Shown: one piece after another, positions 51,461-60,018 of the stretch | Layout of the letters: every line of letters begins with the position of its first letter | Position numbering within the stretch: the stretch's first letter is position 1 | From: Bisbaumannia salifodinae | Lineage (GTDB): Bacteria; Pseudomonadota; Gammaproteobacteria; Pseudomonadales; Halomonadaceae | NCBI RefSeq assembly: GCF_039522585.1 | Contig: NZ_BAAADR010000022.1 | Strand: one strand, 5' to 3' | Length of the DNA stretch: 64,000 nt | The notes under the pieces: model-generated | What the model was told of the DNA's origin: nothing | Databases searched by the model: none | The model's input: the letters and a program-made list of their open reading frames with translations, nothing else | Program-made: the position numbers and the translations under genes

Positions 51461-52744
51461 ATGGCCCAGCGAACCCCGGACGATCCCCTGGTGATCATCG
51501 GCAACGGCATGGCCGGCCACCGGCTGGTGGAGGCCCTGATCAAGCGGTCCGACCGCCCCGCGCGCATCATCGTGCTGGGCGAGGAGTCCGCCCCGGCCTA
51601 CAACCGCATCCTGCTCTCCCCCTGGCTGGCCGGTGAGATGGCCCGCGACGCCCTGACCCTGCGCGACACCAGTTGGTATGCCGACCAGGGCATCGAGCTG
51701 ATCCTCGGCGAGCGCGTCACCGGGATCGACCGCCAGGCACGCCGCCTCGTCACCGACGCCGGACGCACCCTCGACTATGGCCGCCTGGTGCTGGCCACCG
51801 GCTCGCGCCCGGCCATGCCGGCGGTGCCCGGCATCGAGCTGGCGGGGGTGCACGGCTTCCGCGACCTGGACGACGCCGAGGCCCTGATGGCCGCCGCCGA
51901 CGCCGGCGCCGAGACCCTGGTAGTGGGGGGCGGCCTGCTGGGCCTGGAGGCCGCCGAGGGCATGCGCAAGCGCGGCTGCCGGGTCGGCGTCCTGCAACGC
52001 GCCGACCGGCTGATGAACCGCCAGCTCGACGCCACCGCCGCCGCCCTGCTGGAGGCCGAACTGACCCAGCGCGGCCTGGCGATCCACACCGGCGCGCGCC
52101 TGGCGCGGCTGGAGGACGACGGCCGCGGCCGGGTGGCGGCGGTGCACCTGGAGGACGGGCGCCGCCTGGCCGCCGACTGCGTGGTGATCGCCGCCGGTAT
52201 CGCCCCCAATACACAACTGGGCGAAGCCGCCGGCCTGGTCATGGGACGTGCCATCCGGGTCGACGACTTCCTCACCAGCTCCGACCCGCATATCCATGCC
52301 CTCGGCGAATGCTGCGAGTTCGCGGGCCACACCTACGGCCTGGTGGAACCGATCTGGCGCCAGGTGGAGGTGCTGGCCGCGCGCCTGTGCGGCGAGACCA
52401 CGCCCGGCTACCGGGAGGCCGCGACCGCCACCAAGCTCAAGGTCAGCGGCATCGCCCTCTACGCCTTCGGCCCCACCGAGGCCGACGCCGACCACGAGGT
52501 GCTGGTCTACCACGACCCCGACCAGGGCGACTACCGCCGGCTGCTGCTGCGCGACGGCCGCCTGGAAGGCGCGGTGCTCTATGGCGATACCGCCATGGGC
52601 CCCTGGTACTTCGCCCAGGCCCAGGCCGGCCGCGATCTCGGCGCCTGCCGCCCAGCCCTGCTACTCGGCGCGGCCGATGCCGACGCCCTGCTCGACGCCC
52701 CGAATTCCACTACCCAGACCCGCCCCGTGAAGGAGGCCGCATAA
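51461..52744 (+). CDS. nasB: NAD(P)/FAD-dependent reductase, NasB-like electron-transfer subunit
   Basis: The product is 427 residues with two Rossmann folds: VIIGNGMAGHRLVEAL (FAD, residues about 11-26) and LVVGGGLLGLEAAEG (NAD(P), near 148-162). AYNRILLSPWLAGE and the ATGSRPAMP segment match the reductase half of NirB and the NasB-type nitrate reductase subunits. It lacks the iron-sulfur domains of full NasB, which may be replaced by the BFD domain fused to NasA. It probably passes electrons from NAD(P)H to NasA. ACAGGAGG precedes the ATG. nirB starts 1 bp after its stop codon. Confidence 0.82.
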   Translation: MAQRTPDDPLVIIGNGMAGHRLVEALIKRSDRPARIIVLGEESAPAYNRILLSPWLAGEMARDALTLRDTSWYADQGIELILGERVTGIDRQARRLVTDAGRTLDYGRLVLATGSRPAMPAVPGIELAGVHGFRDLDDAEALMAAADAGAETLVVGGGLLGLEAAEGMRKRGCRVGVLQRADRLMNRQLDATAAALLEAELTQRGLAIHTGARLARLEDDGRGRVAAVHLEDGRRLAADCVVIAAGIAPNTQLGEAAGLVMGRAIRVDDFLTSSDPHIHALGECCEFAGHTYGLVEPIWRQVEVLAARLCGETTPGYREAATATKLKVSGIALYAFGPTEADADHEVLVYHDPDQGDYRRLLLRDGRLEGAVLYGDTAMGPWYFAQAQAGRDLGACRPALLLGAADADALLDAPNSTTQTRPVKEAA

Positions 52745-52745
52745 C

Positions 52746-55289
52746 ATGTCCACGCAACAGCAGTTGATCATCATCGGTAACGGCATGGTCGGCCACCACC
52801 TGGTCGAACAACTGGTCGAACGCGGCGCCCATAAGCGCTATGCCATCACCGTGTTCGGCGAGGAGCGCCACCTGGCCTATGACCGGGTGCACCTCTCCGA
52901 GTACTTCGCCGGCCGCGATGCCGAGTCGCTGGCCCTCTCCACCGGCGACTACTATGCCGAGCACGGCATCGAACTGCGCCTCGACGAGGCCGTGACCACC
53001 ATCGACCGCGACCGCGGCGAGGTGGTCACCCCCCAGGGCCGCTACCCCTACGACCGCCTGGTGCTGGCCACCGGCTCCTACCCCTTCGTGCCGCCGATTC
53101 CCGGCAACGACCGGGAGGGCTGCCTGGTCTACCGTACCCTGGATGACCTGGACGCCATCCGCGCCGCGGCGGAAAACGCCGCCACCGGCGTGGTGGTGGG
53201 CGGCGGCCTGCTGGGCCTGGAGGCGGCCAATGCCCTGCGTGGCCTGAATCTCGACACCGCCGTGGTGGAATTCGCCCCCCGCCTGATGCCCATGCAGGTC
53301 GACAGCGAGGGCGGCGAACTGCTGCGCGAGAAGATCGAGGCGCTGGGCGTGCAGGTACTCACCGAGCGCGCCACCCAGCGCATCGAGGACGGCGAGGCCG
53401 GCCAGCACCGCATGGTGTTCCAGGACGACAAGGTGCTGGAGGCCGACCTGATCGTCTTCTCCGCCGGCATCCGCCCCCGGGACGAACTGGCCCGGGAGAG
53501 CGCCCTGGAGCTCGGCGAGCGCGGCGGCGTGGTGATCGACGACCGCTGCCTGACCAGCGACCCGGCGATCCTGGCGGTCGGCGAGGTGGCCCTCTGGAAC
53601 AACAGCATCTTCGGCCTGGTGGCCCCCGGCTACCGGATGGCCCGGGCCGCCGCCGACACCCTGATGGCCGATGCCCTGGAGCGCGAGCCCGAGACCTTCC
53701 GCGGCGCCGATATGAGCACCAAGCTCAAGCTGCTCGGCGTCGACGTGGGTGCCATCGGCGATGCCCACGGCGACCGTACCCCGGGCGCACGGATGTTCCG
53801 CTACCTGGACCAGATCAAGCAGGAGTACCGCAAGCTGGTGGTCTCCGGCGACGGCAAGAAACTGCTCGGCGCCATGCTGGTGGGTGACAACGCCACCTAC
53901 GACACCCTGATGCAGTACTACGCGGGCGGCATCGAGCTGCCGGCGGATCCCGCCTCGCTGATCCTGCCCTCGAGCGACGGCGCCCCGGCGCTGGGCCCCG
54001 ACGCCCTGCCCGAGACGGCCATGATCTGCTCCTGCCATAACGTCACCAAGGGCGACGTCTGCGCCTCGATCGACGGCGGCGCCGCGGACCTGGGCAGCGT
54101 CAAGGGCGCGACCCGCGCCAGCACCGGTTGCGGCGGCTGTGCGGCCCTGCTCAAGAGCGTGGTCGAGCACGAACTGGAGAGCCGCGGCGTCGAGGTGGAC
54201 CGCTCCCTCTGCGAGCACTTCGCCCATACCCGCCAGGAGCTCTACGATATCGTCCGCGTGGAGGGCATCAAGACCTTTAGCGAGCTGATGGAGACGCACG
54301 GCAACCCGGAGACCCATCGCCTCGGCTCTCCATCAGCCCCGAGGCTCGGCTGCGATATCTGCAAGCCGGCGGTGGCCTCGATCCTCGCCTCCTGCTTCAA
54401 CGAGCCGATCACCGACGCGGCGCATATCCCGCTGCAGGACACCAACGACACCTTCATGGCCAATATGCAGAAGAACGGCACCTACTCGGTGGTGCCGCGC
54501 ATCGCCGGCGGGGAGATCACCCCGGACAAGCTGGTGGTGCTGGGCCAGGTGGCGCAGAAGTACGACCTCTACACCAAGGTCACCGGCGGCCAGCGCATCG
54601 ACCTCTTCGGCGCCCGCCTGGAGGACCTGCCGGCGATCTGGGGCGAACTGATCGAGGCGGGCTTCGAGACCGGCCACGCCTACGGCAAATCGCTGCGCAC
54701 CGTGAAGTCCTGCGTCGGCAGCACCTGGTGCCGCTACGGCGTGGACGACAGCGTGGGCATGGCGATCCGCCTCGAGCATCGCTACAAGGGCCTGCGCTCG
54801 CCCCACAAGCTCAAGTTCGCCGTCTCCGGCTGTACCCGGGAGTGCGCCGAGGCCCAGAGCAAGGACATCGGCGTGATCGCCACCGAGCACGGCTGGAACC
54901 TCTACGTCTGCGGCAACGGCGGCATGCGCCCGCGCCACGCCGAGCTGTTCGCCACCGACCTGGACGACGAGGCACTGATCCGCACCATCGACCGCCTGCT
55001 GATGTTCTATGTGCGCACCGCCGACCGCCTGCAGCGCACCTCGGTGTGGCGCGAGAACCTGGAGGGCGGCCTCGACTACCTCAAGGCGGTGATCCTGGAG
55101 GACAGCCTGGGCATCAATGATGAGCTCGAGCGCCAGATGCAGGCGGTGGTGGACACCTACGAGTGCGAATGGGCAAACGCCATCCGGGATCCGGAGAAGC
55201 TCAAGCGCTTCCGCAGCTTCGTCAACGACAGCCGCCCGGATCCGGACATCATCATGACCAGCGAGCGCGGCCAGCTGCGCCCTGCTTGA
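52746..55289 (+). CDS. nirB: NAD(P)H nitrite reductase large subunit
   Basis: The product is 847 residues. FAD- and NAD-binding folds come first (IIIGNGMVGHHLVEQLVE; VVVGGGLLGLEAANAL). A BFD-like 2Fe-2S domain follows (MICSCHNVTKGDV, then STGCGGCAALL, about residues 420-470). The ferredoxin-reductase-like and sirohaem/4Fe-4S domain has SCVGSTWCRYG and VSGCTRECAEAQSKD with the four cluster cysteines. It reduces nitrite to ammonium in the cytoplasm. Its sirohaem would come from CobA encoded with nasA. It forms an operon with nasB and nirD. Confidence 0.95.
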   Translation: MSTQQQLIIIGNGMVGHHLVEQLVERGAHKRYAITVFGEERHLAYDRVHLSEYFAGRDAESLALSTGDYYAEHGIELRLDEAVTTIDRDRGEVVTPQGRYPYDRLVLATGSYPFVPPIPGNDREGCLVYRTLDDLDAIRAAAENAATGVVVGGGLLGLEAANALRGLNLDTAVVEFAPRLMPMQVDSEGGELLREKIEALGVQVLTERATQRIEDGEAGQHRMVFQDDKVLEADLIVFSAGIRPRDELARESALELGERGGVVIDDRCLTSDPAILAVGEVALWNNSIFGLVAPGYRMARAAADTLMADALEREPETFRGADMSTKLKLLGVDVGAIGDAHGDRTPGARMFRYLDQIKQEYRKLVVSGDGKKLLGAMLVGDNATYDTLMQYYAGGIELPADPASLILPSSDGAPALGPDALPETAMICSCHNVTKGDVCASIDGGAADLGSVKGATRASTGCGGCAALLKSVVEHELESRGVEVDRSLCEHFAHTRQELYDIVRVEGIKTFSELMETHGNPETHRLGSPSAPRLGCDICKPAVASILASCFNEPITDAAHIPLQDTNDTFMANMQKNGTYSVVPRIAGGEITPDKLVVLGQVAQKYDLYTKVTGGQRIDLFGARLEDLPAIWGELIEAGFETGHAYGKSLRTVKSCVGSTWCRYGVDDSVGMAIRLEHRYKGLRSPHKLKFAVSGCTRECAEAQSKDIGVIATEHGWNLYVCGNGGMRPRHAELFATDLDDEALIRTIDRLLMFYVRTADRLQRTSVWRENLEGGLDYLKAVILEDSLGINDELERQMQAVVDTYECEWANAIRDPEKLKRFRSFVNDSRPDPDIIMTSERGQLRPA

Positions 55290-55373
55290 TGGCAGCTCAA
55301 TCCTTGTGGGAGCGCGGCTATGCCGTGCGAATGGCGCCCCAGGCGCCCCCACCCCGGCCAATGGAGACTACTC

Positions 55374-55799
55374 ATGACCACCGCTACCGCCCTGAAACAC
55401 GAGACCGAGATGACCTGGCAAGCCCTCTGCAACCGCGCCGACCTGGTGCCCTTCTCCGGCGTCGCCGCCTGGATCGAGACCGCCGAGGGCCCCGCCCAGG
55501 TGGCCCTTTTCTACCTTCCATGCGACCCGACTCCGGCTACGACAAGCGGCCCGAATACGCCGCAGCAGCCCGCCCTTGAGCAGGAACTCTATGCCCTGGA
55601 TAACCACGATCCCTTCTCCGGGGCCAACGTGATCGCCCGGGGCATCGTCGGCGATCTCCAGGGCCAGCCGGTGGTGGCTTCCCCCCTCTACAAGCAGCAC
55701 TTCCGCCTCACCGACGGCCAGTGCCTGGAGGACGACGCCGTCAAGTTGCGCACCTGGCCGGTGCGTTTCGACGGCGAGCGGGTGCTGATCCACGCCTGA
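55374..55799 (+). CDS. nirD: Nitrite reductase small subunit
   Basis: The product is 141 residues from the ATG at 55374 (TGGAGA upstream). The NirD landmarks are WQALCNRADLVPFSGVAAWIE, YALDNHDPFSGANVIARGIVGDLQGQPVVASPLYKQHFRLTDGQCLEDDA (recognised in blocks). Rieske cysteines are absent, as in the enterobacterial NirD type. Compared with E. coli NirD there is an insertion of roughly 18 Pro/Thr-rich residues (DPTPATTSGPNTPQQP) in the middle and a longer N-terminus. It lies 84 bp after nirB in the same operon. Confidence 0.9.
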   Translation: MTTATALKHETEMTWQALCNRADLVPFSGVAAWIETAEGPAQVALFYLPCDPTPATTSGPNTPQQPALEQELYALDNHDPFSGANVIARGIVGDLQGQPVVASPLYKQHFRLTDGQCLEDDAVKLRTWPVRFDGERVLIHA

Positions 55800-55811
55800 A
55801 GGGCCCGTCTC

Positions 55812-56522
55812 TCAGAAGCCGAAGAGCCGCCAGACCAGCGGCAGGAAGAGCGCGGAAAATACCCCGGTCAGGCTCATGCCCAGCGACGCGAAGGCGCCGG
55901 CGGTGGGCCCGAGCTCGAAGGCGCGGACGGTGCCGATGGCGTGGCCGTTCACGCCCAGCGCGAAGCCGATCAGGCGCGGGTCGCTGATCTTGAACAGGCG
56001 CGCCAGCCAGGTCACGAAGAGGGTCGCCATGACCCCGGTGATCAGCAGGCCGCCCAGCATCAGCGATGGCGAGCCGCCGATCTGCTCCTGGATACCGATG
56101 GCCAGGGGCGCGGTGACCGACTTCGGCGCCAGGGAGGCCAGCACCGGGGGCGGCGCGCCCAGTAGCCAGGCGATCACCACGGCATAGAGCGCCGCCAGGG
56201 CGGCGGCGAGTGGCAGGCAGCAGAGGATCGGCTTCCATAGGGCGAAGATATGCTGGCGCTGCTGGTAGAGGGGCACCGCCAGGGCCACGGTGACCGGGCC
56301 CAGCAGCAGGGTCAGCCAGGCGACGTCGCGCTGGTAGTCGGGGTACGGCAGGCCTAGCAGCCAGAGGCCGGTTGCGGTCAGCAGCGCCCCGATCAGCACC
56401 GCCGGACACCAGCTCGGCCGGCCGAGCCGTTCGAACAGGCGAACGCCGCCGAGATAGGCGGCCAGGGTCAGGGCGATGGCCAGGATCGGGCTGTTCAGCA
56501 GGGACGCGTGCCATTCGTTCAT
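55812..56522 (-). CDS. LrgB/CidB-family membrane protein
   Basis: The product is 236 residues with seven or so membrane helices. The LrgB hallmark LASLAPKSVTAPLAIGIQEQIGG is at about residues 130-152, and GVNGHAIGTVRAFELG follows. CidAB/LrgAB pairs were first described as holin-like regulators of autolysis, and some (YohJK/PlsA) act in pyruvate or glycolate movement. The start overlaps the CidA-like gene's stop by ATGA. The gene converges on nirD with 12 bp between stops. Confidence 0.9.
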   Translation of the reverse strand: MNEWHASLLNSPILAIALTLAAYLGGVRLFERLGRPSWCPAVLIGALLTATGLWLLGLPYPDYQRDVAWLTLLLGPVTVALAVPLYQQRQHIFALWKPILCCLPLAAALAALYAVVIAWLLGAPPPVLASLAPKSVTAPLAIGIQEQIGGSPSLMLGGLLITGVMATLFVTWLARLFKISDPRLIGFALGVNGHAIGTVRAFELGPTAGAFASLGMSLTGVFSALFLPLVWRLFGF

Positions 56523-56896
56523 GGCCGTGGCTCCTCGGTATCGACGCTCGCGGCGCCCCCGGGCATAAAGCGCCGCATCAGCCAGAGCGTGGTCAGCACG
56601 CTAAGCAGGGTCCCCAGGACCAGGGCAAGCATCACCGCCGTCCAGTGGCCGGCGAACTCATCGATCACGAAGAACACCCCCACCACCCCGGGCATGATCA
56701 GCATGGCGAGCAGCGGTATCAGCGCCTGGCTCGCCGCGGCCACGCCCTCGTTGAGCCGCCGCGTCACCAGCAGCCAGACCAGCAGCAACAGCAGCCCGGC
56801 CATGGCGTGGGAGACCGGCAGCGACAGCCACTCGACGGCCAGCTGCCCCAGCAGTTGGAAACCGAGCAGCCACAGGAACCCACGCAACAGTGTCAT
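56519..56896 (-). CDS. CidA/LrgA-family holin-like protein
   Basis: The product is 125 residues from the ATG at 56896, chosen for its TCTGGAG site 7 bp upstream; a TTG at 56950 would add 18 unconserved residues. Four membrane helices are visible (LRGFLWLLGFQLLGQLAV; HAMAGLLLLLVWLLV; LIPLLAMLIMPGVVGVFFV; AVMLALVLGTLLSVLTTLWL). The conserved LP.S.AMAGLLLLL segment identifies CidA/LrgA. It is translationally coupled to the LrgB-like gene. Confidence 0.88.
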   Translation of the reverse strand: MTLLRGFLWLLGFQLLGQLAVEWLSLPVSHAMAGLLLLLVWLLVTRRLNEGVAAASQALIPLLAMLIMPGVVGVFFVIDEFAGHWTAVMLALVLGTLLSVLTTLWLMRRFMPGGAASVDTEEPRP

Positions 56897-57004
56897 GCCA
56901 TCTCCAGAAAACGACGATAGAGGGAGCCTGCCGCGGGGTAACGGCAGCAAGCCCTGATGAAAGTCGCACTAATGTTATCATGCTATCGTTATTCCGGGAC
57001 GGCG

Positions 57005-58183
57005 CTACTCGCTCCGGCTGGCCAGGACTCGCTCCCCCTGGTCACCGCGAGACCGGGGACCCTGGAGGCGCCAGGCCGCAATCAGCGAACTTGCCAACAC
57101 CGCCGCCCCGAAGAGCGTCAGCGCCAGCGCGTGTCCGAGGGCATCGATCAGGGCCCCGGTGGCGATCACGGGAAGACTGAAGCCGAGATAGGCCATCAGG
57201 AAATAGCCGGCACTGGCCCGGGACTTGCCTTCCCCGGCCACCTCGAGCACCCCGCTCAGGCCACCGAGGTAGACGAAACCATAACAGGCGCTGCTCGCCA
57301 CGACGGTACCGAGCAGCACGGCACTCAGCCTCCCCTGCACGGCACCCCAGGCGATCAGGGCATAGGCCAGGGGCAGGATAAGCAGGCCGACCCGGGTCGC
57401 GACCCGCGGCGACAGCCTGCGCGCCAGCGGCTGGAACAACACCCCGCAGCTGCAGATACCGAAGGTCGCGAAGCCGGCCCAGCCCGACAGCCCATGTCGA
57501 GCCAGGGCCGAAGGCAGGATCGCGATCACCATCCCCACGGTGGCCCAGGCCGTGAGAATCGCCAGCCCATAGCCGAAGGCACCGGGCGGATAGGCCGGCA
57601 GGCGCAGTATCCCGCCTAGGTCCCGCCTGGGTGCCTCGTCCTTCAGGGATAACACCAGCAGCAGTGCCAGGGTGGCCGCTCCCAGATACCACCCCAGGCT
57701 GGGCGGCGTCAGGCTCGGCGAATGCAGCACGAACAGGCCGGTAAAGGCCGCGCCGAGGCCGAAGCCGAGCGCCGTGCTCGCCGTCACCCAGGTGGTCGGC
57801 CTCCGGGTATCCTCGCCCGCGAAGAACTCGAGCATGTACGCCGGCGCCACCGCCGAGGTCAGCGCCGTGCCGATCCCCAGCAGGAAGCGGGCCATGCCCA
57901 GGGAGAGGAGTCCCGGGGCGACGAGCGTCAGGGTCGTGGCCACCAGGCACAGCAGTAGTGCGAAGACGATCAGTGCCCGCCGTCCCAGGCGCTCGGCGAG
58001 CCCGCTCAAGGCCAGCAGCACCGGCAGGACGCCGAGCACATAGCAGGCGAAGGCCAGGGTCGTGGCGCCGACGCCGACCCCATCCCGGGTCGCCAGGGCA
58101 GCGTAGAGCGGGGCCTGCAGATTCACCGCCGTGGTGATCATGCACAGGGCGAAGGCGAGACGGAGGGCAGAGATTCGATGCAT
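57005..58183 (-). CDS. MFS transporter
   Basis: The product has 392 residues from the ATG at 58183 (AGGAAG upstream); in-frame starts at 58219 and 58231 are possible. Twelve membrane segments are predicted. The MFS loop motif is GLAERLGRRALIVF after helix 2, and LGMARFLLGIGTALTSAVAPAYMLEFF resembles helices 4-5 of drug/metabolite exporters. The substrate is unknown. It is divergent from a MocR-type regulator gene, 163 bp away, which probably controls it. Confidence 0.85.
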   Translation of the reverse strand: MHRISALRLAFALCMITTAVNLQAPLYAALATRDGVGVGATTLAFACYVLGVLPVLLALSGLAERLGRRALIVFALLLCLVATTLTLVAPGLLSLGMARFLLGIGTALTSAVAPAYMLEFFAGEDTRRPTTWVTASTALGFGLGAAFTGLFVLHSPSLTPPSLGWYLGAATLALLLVLSLKDEAPRRDLGGILRLPAYPPGAFGYGLAILTAWATVGMVIAILPSALARHGLSGWAGFATFGICSCGVLFQPLARRLSPRVATRVGLLILPLAYALIAWGAVQGRLSAVLLGTVVASSACYGFVYLGGLSGVLEVAGEGKSRASAGYFLMAYLGFSLPVIATGALIDALGHALALTLFGAAVLASSLIAAWRLQGPRSRGDQGERVLASRSE

Positions 58184-58346
58184 GGAGACGCTTCCTGTCG
58201 GGCGATCATCGGTGCTCATGCCTGGCGGCATGGCGTCTCAGCCTCGCATCCCCATCAAGCCGGGGTAAGGTACACTTCCCCGGGTTAAGACGACACTGTT
58301 CCGGCGTTTTCCCGAACGGTTGGATGCAACGGAGAGTTTCCTGCCA

Positions 58347-59741
58347 ATGAAGCTTTGCCTCGACAGGCACTCGAACACCCCCATCGTCCAGCAACTGGTG
58401 GATGGCATTCGTGACTGGATCGAACGCCACGGTATTGCGGGTGGCCAGCGGCTGCCCTCGATCCGGCGCCTGTCGGCGGCCCATGGCATCAGCCGCAACA
58501 CGGTGATCGAGGCCTACGAGCAGTTGGTGGCGCATGGCTGGATTCGTTCCAAGCCAGGGTCGGGGTTCTTCGTGGCGGCCGGCGCGCCCCGCGGTTTATC
58601 GAAGGCCGGCGTGAAGACTGCCGACCTGGAGGACGTTACCGGCGAGATGTGGAAGCTCTTCCGGGCCGATAAGGGTGACCTGAAACTGGGGTGTGGCTGG
58701 TTGCCCGGCCACTGGCGCGAGAGTGACGACCTGACCCAGGCGATACGCCAGGTCGCCCGGCAAGGCGACGCCAGCCTCTTCGATTACGGCACCCCCATGG
58801 GCACACCGGAGCTTCGCTCCCTGCTTCAGGAGCGACTACGACGCCTCGGCCTCGAGGCCCCTGCCCAACAGATCCTGCTGACGGCCGGCGGCAGCCATGC
58901 GCTGGATCTTATCGTGCGGCTGATGCTCGAGCCCGGTGACGTGGTCTTCGTCGAGTCCCCGGGCTACTACAACCTCTTCGGCCTGCTGCGCCTGCAACGG
59001 ATCACGGTCATCGGCATACCACGCCTGGCCGGCGGACCGGACACGGAACACCTGGAAGCGCTGCTCAGGCGGTACAGGCCCAAGCTGTTCTTCACCAACA
59101 GCGTCTTCCACAATCCCACCGGTACGACACTGATCCCGACGGTCGCCCACCGGGTGCTTCAACTGGCGGAAAGGCACGGCTTCCGTATCGTCGAGGACGA
59201 CATCTACGCCGACTTCCAGCACGATCCCACGATACGGCTCGCCGCCCTGGATGGCCTGGAACGGGTCATTTACCTGGGCAGCTTCTCCAAGAGCCTGTCC
59301 TGTTCCCTTAGGGTCGGCTTTATTGCCGCGGCCCCCGCCCTCGTCAAGCGGTTGGTCGACGTGAAGATGCTGACCAGCATCTCGGCCTCGCGATTCTCGG
59401 AGCAGGTGGTCGCCACCATGCTCCAGAACGGCTCCTTCCGGAAGCTGACGGAGCGGCTCAGGATCAAGCTTGGGGATCAGATGGCCGCGACGCGGCAGCT
59501 GCTCGGGGAGGCCGGCTGGGAGGTCTTCGCGGAACCGGCCGGCGGCATGTTCCTCTGGGCACGACACCCCCGGATCGAGTCCTCCACCCGACTCGTGCAA
59601 GGTGCCCAGCGGGCCGGTATCAGCCTGTCGCCGGGGCATGCCTTCCATCCCCAGGGTACCGACTCGCCCTGGATACGCCTCAATGTGGCGTACGCGCGTG
59701 ACCCGCGGGCGACCCGCTTCCTCGGCAACCCTCTCGACTAG
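58347..59741 (+). CDS. MocR/PdxR-type regulator (GntR helix-turn-helix fused to aminotransferase)
   Basis: The ATG at 58347 follows GGAGAG; a TTG at 58320 is less likely. The product has 464 residues. A winged helix-turn-helix is at residues 1-75 (QQLVDGIRDWIERHG, GQRLPSIRRLSAAHGISRNTV, KPGSGFFV). A class I aminotransferase-like domain from about 110 follows, with NPTGTT, EDDIYADF and the PLP-lysine region YLGSFSKSLS. MocR proteins sense PLP or amino compounds. It is divergent from the MFS gene, its likely target. The AT-poor promoter between them (58184-58346) shows no decisive operator. Confidence 0.9.
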   Translation: MKLCLDRHSNTPIVQQLVDGIRDWIERHGIAGGQRLPSIRRLSAAHGISRNTVIEAYEQLVAHGWIRSKPGSGFFVAAGAPRGLSKAGVKTADLEDVTGEMWKLFRADKGDLKLGCGWLPGHWRESDDLTQAIRQVARQGDASLFDYGTPMGTPELRSLLQERLRRLGLEAPAQQILLTAGGSHALDLIVRLMLEPGDVVFVESPGYYNLFGLLRLQRITVIGIPRLAGGPDTEHLEALLRRYRPKLFFTNSVFHNPTGTTLIPTVAHRVLQLAERHGFRIVEDDIYADFQHDPTIRLAALDGLERVIYLGSFSKSLSCSLRVGFIAAAPALVKRLVDVKMLTSISASRFSEQVVATMLQNGSFRKLTERLRIKLGDQMAATRQLLGEAGWEVFAEPAGGMFLWARHPRIESSTRLVQGAQRAGISLSPGHAFHPQGTDSPWIRLNVAYARDPRATRFLGNPLD

Positions 59742-59941
59742 GTGGCCTCGAGTGCCTCGCTCCTCGCCGTCAGGGTCTGGTGGCAAGGGCAAGGCTCCGG
59801 GCGGCCTCGCCACCTCGAGAAAGCGTTGAAGCACGTCGCTGGCAGCGACGAGTCAAGCGGCGCATTCTAGGGTCAAAGGGAGTATCCCGGGCCATAGAGG
59901 AGGCACGTCATACCAGGGAAGCGGCATTGGCGCGACGCCCT

Positions 59942-59968
59942 TATGACAGGCTGTCATATGACCGTAAG
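59942..59968 (+). promoter_or_regulatory. Pho-box-like site and inverted repeat upstream of the PhoH gene
   Basis: TATGACA-GGC-TGTCATA (59942-59958) is a perfect 7-bp inverted repeat. Starting within it, CTGTCATATGACCGTAAG (59951-59968) agrees with the Pho box CTGTCATAWAWCTGTCAY at 14 of 18 positions, the first half exactly. It lies about 50 bp upstream of the start at 60019, the normal place for a PhoB-activated promoter. Confidence 0.5.
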
Positions 59969-60018
59969 GTGTCACTGCCAATGTCGATCATGCCGTCAAC
60001 CAAGGAGCGCTTCCAACG

